The notes: a model not told the origin generated them from the letters alone. Counted from the first letter of the stretch, positions 20,208 to 29,472 are shown. The stretch is 64,000 bases of DNA from Rhizobium sp. 18055 (GCF_902706285.1 NZ_CACSKD010000005.1:186001-250000); one strand, 5' to 3'. Translations and numbers: made by a program.

Positions 20208-21355
20208 GCGACTTTACAACGAGACCGGCCACCGAGGCCAAGGACACCGCCGATCAATCATCCTCCGACGAGGGTGGCAGTAGTAGCAGGCAGTCCGGAC
20301 GATCCCTATCCTTCTGGTCGCGGGCTGCCCGCATATTGAGACCGCAGCAGGGTTCGCGCATTCGCGAAGACCTTGCAGACGCGCTGCTCACCGATGCAGC
20401 CGATGGTGATGCCTTCTCGCCCGATGAAAAGGCGATGCTCAACAACATCCTGCGCTTCCGCGAAGTGCGCGTTGCAGACGTGATGGTGCCACGGGCCGAT
20501 ATCGAGGCGGTGGACCAGACGATCACCATCGGCGAACTGATGATCCTGTTCGAGGAATCCGGCCGTTCGCGCATGCCCGTCTATGCCGAGACGCTGGATG
20601 ATCCGCGCGGCATGGTGCATATCCGCGATCTGCTCTCCTACGTCGCCAAGCAGGCGCGCAACAAGCGTCGCGCCGCCACCAAGGCTGGCAAGGGTGCTGC
20701 GCCGATCGTCGAGGTCTCTTCGGAAAACCTGCAGAAGGCGCCGCGCTCGGCCAAGCCGAATTTCGATCTGGCCCGGGTCGATCTGCAGAAGACGCTGGCC
20801 GAAGCCGGCATCATCCGCAAGATCCTGTTCGTGCCACCGTCGATGCTGGCCTCCGATCTGCTGCGCCGGATGCAGGTCAATCGCACGCAGATGGCGCTCG
20901 TCATCGACGAGTATGGCGGCACCGACGGGCTGGCCTCGCATGAGGACATCGTCGAAATGGTCGTCGGCGATATCGACGACGAGCATGATGACGAAGAAGT
21001 GATGTTCAAGCGCGTGTCGGAAGACATGTTCGTGGCCGACGCCCGCGTCGAACTCGAGGACATTGCAGAGGCAATCGGCCCGGATTTCGACATCACCGAG
21101 CAGGTCGATGAAGTCGATACGCTGGGCGGGCTGATCTTCTCCGAACTCGGGCGCATTCCGGTTCGAGGCGAGGTGGTGCAGGCGCTGCCCGGCTTCGAGT
21201 TTCATATCCTCGATGCGGACCCCAGGCGGATCAAGCGCGTGCGCATTACCCGCAAGCGACAGGCGATCCGCCGGCGCGTCAAGGCGGATGGTGATGGCGC
21301 GCATGGGTCCGACCAGGGCGACGAGCGGCAGACCGAGACGCCCCGGACAAACTGA
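20204..21355 (+). CDS. corC: CorC/HlyC-family CBS-domain protein (YbeX type)
   Basis: A cytosolic 383-residue protein with two CBS domains (the first includes [16 protein letters not shown], about 85-100; the second about 210-275) and a C-terminal CorC_HlyC domain. A low-complexity, Ser/Asp-rich N-terminus precedes them. In enterobacteria YbeX is linked to magnesium efflux and ribosome metabolism. Rhizobial annotation often calls it hemolysin (TlyC), a name I do not endorse. ATG lies in the ybeY stop. Confidence 0.9.
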   Translation: MSDFTTRPATEAKDTADQSSSDEGGSSSRQSGRSLSFWSRAARILRPQQGSRIREDLADALLTDAADGDAFSPDEKAMLNNILRFREVRVADVMVPRADIEAVDQTITIGELMILFEESGRSRMPVYAETLDDPRGMVHIRDLLSYVAKQARNKRRAATKAGKGAAPIVEVSSENLQKAPRSAKPNFDLARVDLQKTLAEAGIIRKILFVPPSMLASDLLRRMQVNRTQMALVIDEYGGTDGLASHEDIVEMVVGDIDDEHDDEEVMFKRVSEDMFVADARVELEDIAEAIGPDFDITEQVDEVDTLGGLIFSELGRIPVRGEVVQALPGFEFHILDADPRRIKRVRITRKRQAIRRRVKADGDGAHGSDQGDERQTETPRTN

Positions 21356-21432
21356 ACTCGGCAAACCACGACAAGTGGCGGCTTTTTTGAAACACTGCGA
21401 CCTCAGTTGATTCGCGGATTGGTGGGGTGTGC

Positions 21433-23034
21433 ATGGAGCGACTTGCGGACAGGGTCATCCTCGTCTGGGGTTACAAACGGGTGTTTCTGGCAATCCTTGC
21501 CGGGGCCCTTGGTGTCCTCGCCCTTCCGCCGTTCGGCTTTTTTGCCGCGATGTTCGTTTCCTTCACGCTTTTGGTGTGGCTGATCGATGGGGCGGCGGCG
21601 GGCCCCAACAGCAGCCTCCTAGGGCGGCTATGGCCGTCCTTCGTCACCGGCTGGCTGTTCGGCTTCGGCTACTTCGTCGCCGGCCTCTGGTGGCTCGGGC
21701 ATGCGCTGATGGTCGATGCCGAGGAGTTTGCCTGGGCATTGCCGCTGGCGATCTTCGGGCTGCCTGCGGTTCTGGCGATCTTTTATGGCCTCGCCACGGC
21801 ACTGGCCCGCATCTTCTGGTCCGACGGCGTCGGGCGGATTGCAGCGCTGGCGGCAAGTTTCGGCCTGCTGGAATGGGCGCGCAGCGTGCTGTTCACCGGC
21901 TTTCCCTGGAATGCCATCGGCTACGGGATGACACCGGTGCCGCTGATGATGCAGTCGGCGCATGTCATCGGTATCATGGGAATTACCGCGCTCTCGGTGT
22001 TCATCTTTGCGGCCCCTGCCCTGCTGGGCACCAAACAGGGCGCAAAGATCGGCGTTCCCGTGGCCTTGCTGCTGTTTGCGGCGCATCTTGGTTACGGCGC
22101 CTATGTGCTCCATGGCACCCCCAAGCCGCCCGTCTCGACCCAGAAAAGCCCTGTCATTCGACTGGTGCAGCCGATGATCGACCAGAGCGCCAAGATCGAC
22201 AGCGATGCCGACCGTGCGGCAATCTTCGAGAAGCATCTGAAGCTTTCCGCCGAAGCGCCCAGGGACGGCGGCAGGAAGCCCGACATCATCGTCTGGCCGG
22301 AAACGGCGATCCCTTTCATCCTCACCGACAACCAGGATGCGCTGACGCGGATCGCCGATACGCTTGACGACAACCAGGTGCTGATTGCCGGGGCCGTGCG
22401 CGCCGAGGACATGGGTCCGGGCAATCCACCGCGCTATTACAACTCGATCTATGTCATCGACGGCCGCGGCCAGATCATTGCCGCGTCGGACAAGGTGCAT
22501 CTCGTCCCGTTCGGCGAATACATGCCGTTCGAGAGCGTTCTCAACGAATTCGGCATCCAGAATATCGTCGAGATGCCGGGCGGGTTTTCGGCGGCCGCGA
22601 CGCGGCAGCTGCTGACGCTGCCAGGCGGGCTGAAACTCTACCCGCTGGTCTGCTACGAGATCATCTTCCCCGGCGAGATGACCGGGGATATCGGCGGCGC
22701 ATCCGCCATCCTCAACATCACCAATGATGCCTGGTTCGGAGCGACGCCCGGCCCCTACCAGCACTTCCAGCAGGCCCGCGTGCGAGCCGTGGAAACCGGC
22801 CTGCCGCTGATTCGCGACGGAAATAGCGGTATTTCCGCCCTGGTAAATCAGCATGGTGAAATAATTGCCGGGCTTGCCCTCAATGAAACCGGCTTTTTGG
22901 ACGCAACCCTTGATAGTTTCGTGGCTCCAGGCCATCCGGCGGTCTCGCGCGAAACATACTTCTGGTTGATCGAAATACTTCTGTTTGCAATTGCAATGGC
23001 TTCGCGCTTAGGTTTTGTTTTCAAGCGGAATTGA
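21433..23034 (+). CDS. lnt: Apolipoprotein N-acyltransferase
   Basis: Adds the third acyl chain to lipoproteins in the inner membrane. The 533 residues have about six N-terminal membrane spans and a nitrilase-type periplasmic domain with the catalytic triad Glu290 (VWPETAIPF), Lys354 (SDKVHLVPFGEY) and Cys407 (VCYEIIFP). ATG 21433 is preferred; an in-frame GTG lies two codons upstream. The Sinorhizobium homologue is known as actA, needed for acid tolerance, and it too is followed by phrR. Confidence 0.96.
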   Translation: MERLADRVILVWGYKRVFLAILAGALGVLALPPFGFFAAMFVSFTLLVWLIDGAAAGPNSSLLGRLWPSFVTGWLFGFGYFVAGLWWLGHALMVDAEEFAWALPLAIFGLPAVLAIFYGLATALARIFWSDGVGRIAALAASFGLLEWARSVLFTGFPWNAIGYGMTPVPLMMQSAHVIGIMGITALSVFIFAAPALLGTKQGAKIGVPVALLLFAAHLGYGAYVLHGTPKPPVSTQKSPVIRLVQPMIDQSAKIDSDADRAAIFEKHLKLSAEAPRDGGRKPDIIVWPETAIPFILTDNQDALTRIADTLDDNQVLIAGAVRAEDMGPGNPPRYYNSIYVIDGRGQIIAASDKVHLVPFGEYMPFESVLNEFGIQNIVEMPGGFSAAATRQLLTLPGGLKLYPLVCYEIIFPGEMTGDIGGASAILNITNDAWFGATPGPYQHFQQARVRAVETGLPLIRDGNSGISALVNQHGEIIAGLALNETGFLDATLDSFVAPGHPAVSRETYFWLIEILLFAIAMASRLGFVFKRN

Positions 23035-23185
23035 CCGAAAACCCCTAAAATTGCATAGTGGTTAGGATCGGCATTCTTAACGTATGTTTCAAGGTGAATG
23101 TATCGCACTTTGCAACGTTACGTTTTGGGGATGGGTTTGGGCGTGCCGGTTTGAACAAGGGTGAAATTATTGTTAGGGCAGCACG

Positions 23186-23605
23186 ATGATTGAGAACAAG
23201 AAGAAACCGAACCCGATCGACATCCACGTCGGCAGTCGCATACGGCTTCGCCGAACGATGCTTGGAATGAGCCAGGAAAAGCTTGGCGAGAGCCTTGGCA
23301 TTACTTTCCAGCAGATCCAGAAATACGAAAAAGGCACCAACCGAGTCGGCGCCAGCCGCCTTCAGAATATCTCCAGTATTTTGAACGTTCCGGTTTCCTT
23401 CTTCTTCGAGGACGCCCCCGGTGAGAATTCCGGCCTGTCCGGCGGCATGGCCGAGGCCTCCAGTTCCAACTACGTGGTCGATTTTCTGTCCTCGTCGGAA
23501 GGCCTGCAATTGAACAGGGCTTTCGTGAAGATCACCGACCCGAAAGTTCGCCGCAAGGTCGTCGAACTGGTGAAGGCACTGGCCGCCGAAGCCGACTCCG
23601 AATAA
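23186..23605 (+). CDS. praR: XRE-family regulator PraR/PhrR
   Basis: A 139-residue repressor with an N-terminal helix-turn-helix (RIRLRRTMLGMSQEKLGESL, then GITFQQIQKYEKGTNRV). The C-terminus is a short helical segment. Its position after lnt and its length match PhrR of Sinorhizobium (acid-induced) and PraR of Rhizobium leguminosarum (control of quorum sensing, adhesion and biofilm). A 151-base leader separates it from lnt, so it probably has its own promoter; autoregulation is known in the family. A clear terminator follows. Confidence 0.88.
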   Translation: MIENKKKPNPIDIHVGSRIRLRRTMLGMSQEKLGESLGITFQQIQKYEKGTNRVGASRLQNISSILNVPVSFFFEDAPGENSGLSGGMAEASSSNYVVDFLSSSEGLQLNRAFVKITDPKVRRKVVELVKALAAEADSE

Positions 23606-23632
23606 GCATCCCTCATAAGTTGGGTATCAACG

Positions 23633-23657
23633 AAACGGCCATAAAGGCCGTTTTTTT
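23633..23657 (+). terminator. Rho-independent terminator of praR
   Basis: AAACGGCC (23633-23640), loop ATAAA, GGCCGTTT (23646-23653), with a run of seven T from 23651. The perfect 8-bp stem and T-tract lie 28 bases after the praR stop. Confidence 0.9.
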
Positions 23658-23692
23658 GCGTTTTTAGGGCATAATTTGTCATTCTGTCGCAG

Positions 23693-23712
23693 ATATAAAG
23701 ATATATTTATGT
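23693..23712. promoter_or_regulatory. AT-rich palindrome upstream of metK, possible methionine-regulon operator
   Basis: The site reads ATATAAAGATATATTTATGT, a near-palindrome 75 bases before the metK ATG. From memory it resembles the operator described for SahR, an ArsR-type S-adenosylhomocysteine-responsive regulator of methionine-cycle genes in alphaproteobacteria. The dyad is seen directly; the regulator is inference. Confidence 0.5.
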
Positions 23713-23786
23713 CCTTCTGCGCTTGTTTTTCGACATCGAACTGAGTACCACTACCGAGCTTTTTATTCTTTGAGGGGAATCCCGGA

Positions 23787-25028
23787 ATGCGCGCCAATTA
23801 TCTGTTCACCAGCGAGTCAGTTGCCGAAGGTCACCCGGACAAGGTGTGTGACCGGATCTCCGACGAGATCGTGGATCTGGTTTATCGCGAAGCCGCAAAG
23901 ACCGGCATCAATCCCTGGGGCGTGCGCATTGCCTGCGAAACGCTGGCAACGACGAACCGCGTGGTCATCGCCGGCGAAGTTCGCCTGCCGCCAAGCCTGA
24001 TGAAGAAGGACAAGGACGGCAAGGACGTCATCAATCCTTCGAAGTTCAAGACCGCCGCTCGCCGCGCCATCAAGGACATCGGCTACGAGCAGGACGGCTT
24101 CCACTGGAAGACGGCGAAGATCGACGTGCTGCTGCACTCGCAGTCGGCCGACATCGCGCAGGGCGTCGATAACGCCGCCGACCAGCAGGGCGACGAAGGT
24201 GCCGGCGACCAGGGCATCATGTTCGGTTACGCCTGCAAGGAGACGCCGGACCTGATGCCGGCGCCGATCTACTACTCGCACAAGATCCTGCAGCTGCTCG
24301 CCACCGCCCGCAAGACCGGTGAGGGCGACGTTGGCAAGCTCGGCCCTGACGCCAAGAGCCAGGTTACCGTTCGCTACGTCGACGGCAAGCCGGCCGAAGT
24401 CACCTCGATCGTTCTGTCGACACAGCATCTCGACGAGAGCTGGGATTCGGCGAAGGTTCGTGCCGTTGTCGAGCCCTACATCCGCGAAGCGCTGGGCGAC
24501 CTTCCGATCGCTGCCGATTGCAACTGGTACATCAACCCGACCGGCAAGTTCGTCATCGGCGGTCCTGACGGCGACGCGGGCCTGACCGGTCGCAAGATCA
24601 TCGTCGATACATACGGCGGAGCCGCCCCGCATGGCGGCGGCGCATTCTCCGGCAAGGACACGACCAAGGTCGACCGTTCGGCTGCCTACGCTGCCCGCTA
24701 CCTCGCCAAGAACGTCGTTGCCGCTGGCCTTGCCGAGCGTTGCACGATCCAGATCGCCTACGCGATCGGCGTTGCCCAGCCGCTGTCGATCTATGTCGAT
24801 CTGCACGGCACCGGCAACAAGGTCAGCGAAGACCAGGTCGAAGCGGCGATCCGCAAGACCATGGACCTGTCGCCGACAGGCATCCGCCGCCACCTCGACC
24901 TCAACAAGCCGATCTACGCCAAGACTTCGGCTTACGGCCATTTCGGCCGCAAGGCTGGCCGGGACGGCTCGTTCTCGTGGGAGCGCACAGATCTGGTGAA
25001 GGCGCTCAAGGAAGCCATCAAGGCTTAG
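23787..25028 (+). CDS. metK: S-adenosylmethionine synthetase
   Basis: Makes S-adenosylmethionine from methionine and ATP. The 413-residue protein has [12 protein letters not shown] (about 13-24), [12 protein letters not shown] (about 135-146, P-loop-like signature) and [19 protein letters not shown] (about 278-296). GAGGGGAA lies just before the start. It has its own leader after the praR terminator. TrmB, a SAM-using enzyme, follows after a repeat-filled 112-base gap. Confidence 0.97.
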   Translation: MRANYLFTSESVAEGHPDKVCDRISDEIVDLVYREAAKTGINPWGVRIACETLATTNRVVIAGEVRLPPSLMKKDKDGKDVINPSKFKTAARRAIKDIGYEQDGFHWKTAKIDVLLHSQSADIAQGVDNAADQQGDEGAGDQGIMFGYACKETPDLMPAPIYYSHKILQLLATARKTGEGDVGKLGPDAKSQVTVRYVDGKPAEVTSIVLSTQHLDESWDSAKVRAVVEPYIREALGDLPIAADCNWYINPTGKFVIGGPDGDAGLTGRKIIVDTYGGAAPHGGGAFSGKDTTKVDRSAAYAARYLAKNVVAAGLAERCTIQIAYAIGVAQPLSIYVDLHGTGNKVSEDQVEAAIRKTMDLSPTGIRRHLDLNKPIYAKTSAYGHFGRKAGRDGSFSWERTDLVKALKEAIKA

Positions 25029-25031
25029 ACC

Positions 25032-25125
25032 GGTTCCGCGTTTCTTCGAGACGCGAAACCACTCTAATCTTTTTGTTTTACGCAATTCCGGACGGAAAAC
25101 CGCTTCGGACCTTTCCTGGAATTGC
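25032..25125. repeat. Composite rhizobial intergenic repeat, two hairpins
   Basis: The first hairpin is GGTTCCGCG...CGCGAAACC (25032-25060), imperfect, with a TTCG turn. It is followed by a T-rich stretch and could end metK transcription. The second has perfect 8-bp arms, GCAATTCC (25082-25089) and GGAATTGC (25118-25125). From memory, this combination is widespread between genes in Rhizobium genomes. Confidence 0.65.
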
Positions 25126-25140
25126 TTTGAAGGCAGACCA

Positions 25141-25842
25141 ATGACCGATATGGAACGTCGCGGCCGCGCGACCGAAGCTTTCTTCGGTCGCCGCAAGGGA
25201 AAAGCGCTTCGCGGACAACAGGCGGAGAAGCTGAGCACCCTGCTGCCGGCGTTCATCATCGATCTCTCAGCGGCTCCCCCGGAGCCGCTGAAGGACCTCT
25301 TTCCCGTCGAAACCACCCGCATGCGGCTGGAGATCGGCTTTGGCGGCGGCGAGCATCTGATCCACCGCGCGGTGGAGGAACCCTGCACCGGCTTCATCGG
25401 CGTCGAGCCCTTCGTCAATTCGATGCAGAAGCTGCTGGCCAGCGTCGACGACGCCGGCGCCCGGAACATCCGCGTCTTCAACGACGACGCGACGCAGCTG
25501 CTCGACTGGCTGCCGGATGCCTCCATCGACCAGATCGACCTGCTCTATCCCGATCCCTGGACCAAGCGGAAGCACTGGAAGCGCCGGTTCGTGTCGAAGA
25601 CCAATCTCGATCGGTTCCATCGCGTGCTGAAGCCGGGCGGGCTGTTCTGCTTCGCCTCCGACATCGATACCTATGTGAACTGGACGCTGATGAAATGCCG
25701 CGATCACGGCGGCTTCGACTGGCTGGCATCGAATGCCACCGACTGGCTGACGCCCTATGAGGGCTGGCCGAGCACTCGCTACGAGGCGAAGGCCAGGCGC
25801 GAGGGCCGGTCATCGGCCTATCTGACGTTCAGGCGCGTCTGA
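25141..25842 (+). CDS. trmB: tRNA (guanine-N7)-methyltransferase
   Basis: Methylates G46 in the variable loop of tRNAs using SAM. The 233-residue protein has the SAM-binding motif [11 protein letters not shown] (about 63-73), the family signature [16 protein letters not shown] (about 138-153), and a C-terminal [12 protein letters not shown] segment that contacts tRNA. It follows metK and is convergent with the nitrilase-type gene 18 bases on. Confidence 0.96.
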   Translation: MTDMERRGRATEAFFGRRKGKALRGQQAEKLSTLLPAFIIDLSAAPPEPLKDLFPVETTRMRLEIGFGGGEHLIHRAVEEPCTGFIGVEPFVNSMQKLLASVDDAGARNIRVFNDDATQLLDWLPDASIDQIDLLYPDPWTKRKHWKRRFVSKTNLDRFHRVLKPGGLFCFASDIDTYVNWTLMKCRDHGGFDWLASNATDWLTPYEGWPSTRYEAKARREGRSSAYLTFRRV

Positions 25843-25860
25843 GGCTGCCCCGCAGCTCCG

Positions 25861-26580
25861 TCAATCGATATCCAGCAGGATGGCGCCTTCGTCCCACTCG
25901 GCGACTTTCTCGACGACCGTGCCGTCCGGCCGGACCGCAAGCGTGCATCCGCAGCTCATCCAGCCGTCTCCCTTGTCGCCGACCACATCCGAGGACACCA
26001 CCCAGCAACCGTTGGCGATGGCGCAGCTCCGCAGGCTTTCAATCGCCGGCTCGCGCCAGTGGTCTACCTTGTCGGCGCGGATCATCATGTTGAGCAGTGC
26101 GCAAATGACGCTCGCACCTCTCGTCACCAATTTCCGGGCAAGGCGAGGCTTCCTGAAATCGCTGCAGATGTTAATGCCGAATGTCCGACCGGCTCGCTGC
26201 CAAACCGGGAAATCCTCGCCCGGCTTGCACCCCTCCTCAAGCGGATTGGCCTTGGCGTAGACGCCGGACACAGCGCCGCCCTCGACCAGCATGGCACTGT
26301 TGTAGACGAAAGCATCGCGGCGTTCGATGAAGCCGATGATTGCCGCTGTTTTGAGCGCGCTCAGAGGATCGAGCAGTTCCAAAAGCACCGGATCGTCGAT
26401 GGCAAGCGCGCGCCGCTCGTTGATCGACCGATCGTAGCTATGGCCCTGGAGATAGCATTCGGGGAAGATGGCGAGATCGACATTGTTGTCGTCTGCCCAG
26501 CTGAGATCGCGCAAAATCCGGCCTGCCGCTGTTTTCGCGTCATCGAAAACCGGGAACCGCTGAAACGTCGCTATGCGCAT
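25861..26580 (-). CDS. Carbon-nitrogen hydrolase (nitrilase superfamily)
   Basis: A 239-residue cytosolic amidase-type enzyme with the superfamily catalytic triad Glu41 (IFPEC), Lys110 (VYAKANP) and Cys139 (INICSDFRKP). The start at 26580 (MRIATFQRFP) is where the fold begins; an upstream in-frame start would add 25 unrelated residues. The substrate cannot be told: candidates in the family are omega-amides, N-carbamoyl amines and nitriles. It has no evident operon partner; the DUF1150 gene upstream ends 82 bases away. Confidence 0.85.
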   Translation of the reverse strand: MRIATFQRFPVFDDAKTAAGRILRDLSWADDNNVDLAIFPECYLQGHSYDRSINERRALAIDDPVLLELLDPLSALKTAAIIGFIERRDAFVYNSAMLVEGGAVSGVYAKANPLEEGCKPGEDFPVWQRAGRTFGINICSDFRKPRLARKLVTRGASVICALLNMMIRADKVDHWREPAIESLRSCAIANGCWVVSSDVVGDKGDGWMSCGCTLAVRPDGTVVEKVAEWDEGAILLDID

Positions 26581-26662
26581 GCAAGGGACATAACATGAGT
26601 CCCTGTCTCTGCAAAACAGCGGCGATCCGGCGAACGCCGCCTGTTTGCACGGCAAGCCAGCT

Positions 26663-26920
26663 TTAGTGCAGGCTGACCGTCTTCAATTCGTCCTCGGCAG
26701 CCTTGAAGAAGGTGCTCGAACGGTTGTCCGTCAACAGAATCGGTGTTCCGTCGGCGCCGAACAATGCCCATAGATCGACGTTCGGATCGATATCGGGGGC
26801 CTCGGGAAAGCAGCGCGAAACATCCTCGGAGCGGATCTTGCGGATATAGGCGACTTCACCGTTGCCGATGCCTGCGAGTTCGGTTTTGTTCATGTGCGAA
26901 TTGGCTTCTTTCATCAACAT
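26663..26920 (-). CDS. DUF1150 family protein downstream of hsp20
   Basis: An 85-residue acidic protein matching the alphaproteobacterial DUF1150 family (GNGEVAYIRKIRSEDV, then LWALFGADGTPILLTDNRS). The function is unknown. GGAGG lies 7 bases before the ATG at 26920. It is 50 bases downstream of the small heat-shock gene on the same strand, a pairing I recall from other Rhizobiales, so it is probably co-expressed on heat shock. Confidence 0.85.
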   Translation of the reverse strand: MLMKEANSHMNKTELAGIGNGEVAYIRKIRSEDVSRCFPEAPDIDPNVDLWALFGADGTPILLTDNRSSTFFKAAEDELKTVSLH

Positions 26921-26970
26921 TCCTGTACCTCCAGAGAGAAGGGACCAACGGCGCTATTTGTTCCGTTGTC

Positions 26971-27402
26971 CTACTGTGGGACCGAAATGTTAATTTTCTT
27001 CACCATACGCGCAGGCTCCGGGCGAATGAGATCGACCGACAGCAGACCGTTCTTCAGACCGGCGCCAAGCACCTGCATGCCATCGGCGAGAACGAAGGTT
27101 CGCTGGAACTGCCGTGCAGCGATGCCGCGATAGAGATACTGCCGCTCGCCCTGATCCGTCTGGCGCCCGCGGATGACCAGCTGGTTCTCCTCGACCGAAA
27201 TGTCCAGTTCCTCTTCCGCAAAGCCGGCAACGGCAAGCGTGATGCGCAGCCGCTCGGGATCATCGTTGAGGCGATCGGCGGCTAGGCGCTCGATGTTATA
27301 GGGAGGATATCCGTCGCTCGCCTTGGAAATCCGCTCCAGCGTCTTTTCCATGGCATCAAAACCCAGCAGCAGCGGGCTGGCGAAAGGCGTCATACGGCTC
27401 AT
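26971..27402 (-). CDS. Small heat-shock protein (Hsp20 / IbpA type)
   Basis: ATP-independent holdase that binds unfolding proteins. The 143 residues contain the alpha-crystallin domain (about 40-125: YNIERLAADR, ITLAVAGFAEEELDISVEEN, then GERQYLYRGIAARQFQRTFV) and the C-terminal I-x-V motif (INISV) for oligomer contact. The start at 27402 is set by family alignment and by AAGGA at 27413-27417. Regulation appears two-layered: a sigma-32-like promoter and a ROSE-like thermometer in the leader (see separate entries). Confidence 0.93.
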   Translation of the reverse strand: MSRMTPFASPLLLGFDAMEKTLERISKASDGYPPYNIERLAADRLNDDPERLRITLAVAGFAEEELDISVEENQLVIRGRQTDQGERQYLYRGIAARQFQRTFVLADGMQVLGAGLKNGLLSVDLIRPEPARMVKKINISVPQ

Positions 27403-27460
27403 CAGTTCCAAGTCCTTGATGCAAGCGACCCTGCCGGACCTGAATTTCAGCATCCGGATG
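27403..27460 (-). ncRNA. ROSE-like RNA thermometer in the hsp20 leader
   Basis: On the minus strand the leader ends with GTCGCTTG-CAT-CAAGGAC (27429 down to 27412). It folds as GUC/GAC plus CUUG/CAAG with one bulged G, and buries the AAGGA ribosome-binding site. The UCGCU segment fits the U(U/C)GCU consensus of ROSE elements, in which a bulged G opposite the Shine-Dalgarno sequence is a hallmark. Upstream are two more small dyads (CATCCGGATG and CTGAAATTCAG), as in multi-stem ROSE leaders. ROSE elements are established for rhizobial small heat-shock genes. The 5' end is inferred from the promoter. Confidence 0.75.
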
Positions 27461-27466
27461 ACGCTA

Positions 27467-27495
27467 ATATGGGAACGGGAGGCTTTCTGTGCAAG
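27467..27495 (-). promoter_or_regulatory. Sigma-32 (RpoH)-like promoter of hsp20
   Basis: On the minus strand, CTTGCA (27495-27490) and CCATAT (27472-27467) are separated by exactly 17 bases, with CC preceding the -10. This resembles the CTTGAA...CCCATnT pattern of heat-shock promoters. Transcription would start near 27460, giving a leader of about 58 bases. Confidence 0.6.
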
Positions 27496-27651
27496 GCACT
27501 CCATCGCCGAGGCTTTCCGTCGTCGTCTTGACAAAGCCGGCTGCGGCTCGCATCAAATCGGGCCCCATGCCGGCTTGTGCCGATTTGCGGCGGGAACATG
27601 AACAGATGGTGCATGCATTGACATATGCGCCCGGAGGATGGAACGAGCGGA

Positions 27652-28596
27652 ATGGCAGACCCGAGAAAGATCATTATCGACACCGACCCCGGTCAGGACG
27701 ACGCAGCGGCGATCATGCTGGCCTTCGGCAGCCCTGACGAACTCAAGGTGCTCGGCATCACCACCGTCGCCGGCAACGTGCCGCTCTCCTATACGAGCCG
27801 CAATGCGCGCATTATTTGCGAGCTGTGCGACCGCACCGACATGAAGGTGTTTTCGGGCGCCGACAGGCCGCTGGTGCGGCCACTGGTGACCGCCGAGCAT
27901 GTGCATGGCAAGACCGGCCTCGACGGCCCCGTGCTCGACGAGCCGACCATGCCGCTGCAGGCGCAGCACGCCGTCGATTTCATCGTCGAGACGCTGCGCG
28001 ACGAGCCGGAAGGCACGGTGACGCTCTGCACACTCGGGCCGCTCACCAATATCGCGCTGGCCTTCGAGAAGGCACCCGACATCATCCCGCGGATCCGCGA
28101 ACTGGTGATGATGGGCGGCGGGTTCTTCGAGGGCGGCAACATCACGCCGGCGGCCGAATTCAACATCTACGTCGATCCAGAGGCGGCCGACCTGGTGTTC
28201 CGCTCCGGCATTCCCGTTGTGATGATGCCGCTCGACGTGACCCACAAGCTGCTCACCCGCAAGGACCGCGTCAAGCGCATGGCCGAGCTCGGCACGCGCC
28301 CGGCCATCGCCATGGTGGAGATGCTGGAATTCTTCGAGCGCTTCGATGTCGAGAAATACGGCTCGGATGGCGGGCCGCTGCATGACCCGACCGTCGTCGC
28401 CTACCTGCTGAAGCCGGAGCTTTTTCAGGGGCGCGACTGCAATGTCGAGATCGAGGTCAAGTCGGAACTGACGGTCGGGATGACCGTGGTCGACTGGTGG
28501 CACGTGACCGATCGCAAGCGCAATGCGAAGGTGATGCGCGACGTCGATGCGGACGGCTTCTTCGATCTCCTGATCGAACGCTTCGCCCGCATCTGA
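27652..28596 (+). CDS. Inosine-uridine preferring nucleoside hydrolase
   Basis: Splits ribonucleosides into base and ribose for salvage or catabolism. The 314-residue protein has the N-terminal calcium-site motif IIIDTDPGQDDAAAIMLA (D-T-D-x-G-x-D-D), VLGITTVAGNVPL, and a typical central FNIYVDPEAAD segment. An upstream ATG at 27625 is in frame, but the fold begins at MADPRKIII, so 27652 is chosen; GGAGG lies 15 bases before it, which is far. Divergent from hsp20; convergent with grpE. Confidence 0.9.
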   Translation: MADPRKIIIDTDPGQDDAAAIMLAFGSPDELKVLGITTVAGNVPLSYTSRNARIICELCDRTDMKVFSGADRPLVRPLVTAEHVHGKTGLDGPVLDEPTMPLQAQHAVDFIVETLRDEPEGTVTLCTLGPLTNIALAFEKAPDIIPRIRELVMMGGGFFEGGNITPAAEFNIYVDPEAADLVFRSGIPVVMMPLDVTHKLLTRKDRVKRMAELGTRPAIAMVEMLEFFERFDVEKYGSDGGPLHDPTVVAYLLKPELFQGRDCNVEIEVKSELTVGMTVVDWWHVTDRKRNAKVMRDVDADGFFDLLIERFARI

Positions 28597-28617
28597 TTTG
28601 GTCAAACGCAGTCAAGC

Positions 28618-28639
28618 GACGCCTGAGAAATCAGGCGTC
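28618..28639. terminator. Perfect hairpin between nucleoside hydrolase and grpE
   Basis: GACGCCTGA (28618-28626), loop GAAA, TCAGGCGTC (28631-28639). It is a perfect 9-bp stem with a GAAA tetraloop; the grpE stop codon is inside the stem. There is no strong T-run on either side, so it is a possible but unproven bidirectional terminator. Confidence 0.45.
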
Positions 28640-29251
28640 CTTCTGGTCGAATACCGAATTGCCTTCGGTCTCGACGATCTTCGGGCCGCCCTTGGCGACG
28701 CCGACCATGGCGGGGCGCAACACGCGCTCGCCGATCGAGAAGCCGGCCTGCACGACCTGAACGACGGTGTTGTTCGGGACATCGGGGTTCGGCACTTCGA
28801 ACATCGCCTGGTGGAAGTTCGGATCGAACTTCTGGCCGACCGGCTCGAGCTTGCGCACGCCATGACGCTCCAGCGTCGACAGCATCGAGCGCTCGGTCAT
28901 CTCCACGCCTTCGATCAGCGTGGCAAGACCGGCATCGGCAGAGGCGCGCACCTCTTCCGGGATTGCATCGAGCGCGCGGCGCAAATTGTCCGATACGGCG
29001 AGCATGTCGCGGGCAAAGCCGGCTGCGGAGTAGGACTTGGCATCCTTGACTTCGCGCTCGGTGCGGCGACGCAGGTTGTCCATGTCGGCGGCAAGGCGCA
29101 GATAGCGGTCGCGCAGCTCGGCATTTTCGGCCTGCAGCAGCTCGAGCGGATCGGGCTGCGAAGCGGCTTCGTTCTCGACGTTTGCGGCAGCGTCTGCTGC
29201 GGCTTCGACCGCGGCTGCGTCAGGTCCGTTCTTCGTCGTCTCGTCAGTCAT
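28631..29251 (-). CDS. grpE: Nucleotide exchange factor GrpE
   Basis: Cochaperone that releases ADP from DnaK. The 206-residue protein has a charged N-terminus, a long coiled-coil dimer helix (about 40-95, [20 protein letters not shown]...), and the beta-domain with [17 protein letters not shown] and [26 protein letters not shown] precedes the start. It lies near hrcA, as in many bacteria, but is not in one operon with it. Confidence 0.96.
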   Translation of the reverse strand: MTDETTKNGPDAAAVEAAADAAANVENEAASQPDPLELLQAENAELRDRYLRLAADMDNLRRRTEREVKDAKSYSAAGFARDMLAVSDNLRRALDAIPEEVRASADAGLATLIEGVEMTERSMLSTLERHGVRKLEPVGQKFDPNFHQAMFEVPNPDVPNNTVVQVVQAGFSIGERVLRPAMVGVAKGGPKIVETEGNSVFDQKDA

Positions 29252-29289
29252 GACGTTCTCCGGTCATTGGTGGCTTTTGGATGAGCCCG

Positions 29290-29318
29290 ATATCGAACTT
29301 TGAACGCCAAAAATCAAG
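29290..29318 (-). promoter_or_regulatory. Possible promoter of grpE
   Basis: On the minus strand CTTGAT (29318-29313) and CGATAT (29295-29290) are 17 bases apart, 39 bases before the grpE start. The -35 fits heat-shock or housekeeping sigma factors; the -10 is only a weak match to either. Confidence 0.3.
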
Positions 29319-29472
29319 TCTGCGTGACGAAGAAGGGATGAATTGCGGGGATTAGCCGGATCTGCACCGGCATGGGATCGATCAGGCGGCCAGCACGGGC
29401 CGAGCTCGATTCATTGCTTTCACAATCTCTAATATGATGACACAGTCATATCTCAACCATGGAGGTGCAGAT

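Noticed and set aside
23606..23786. SAM-II-type riboswitch before metK
   Set aside because: Apart from the praR terminator I found no pseudoknot-like arrangement; the AT-rich palindrome explains control better.
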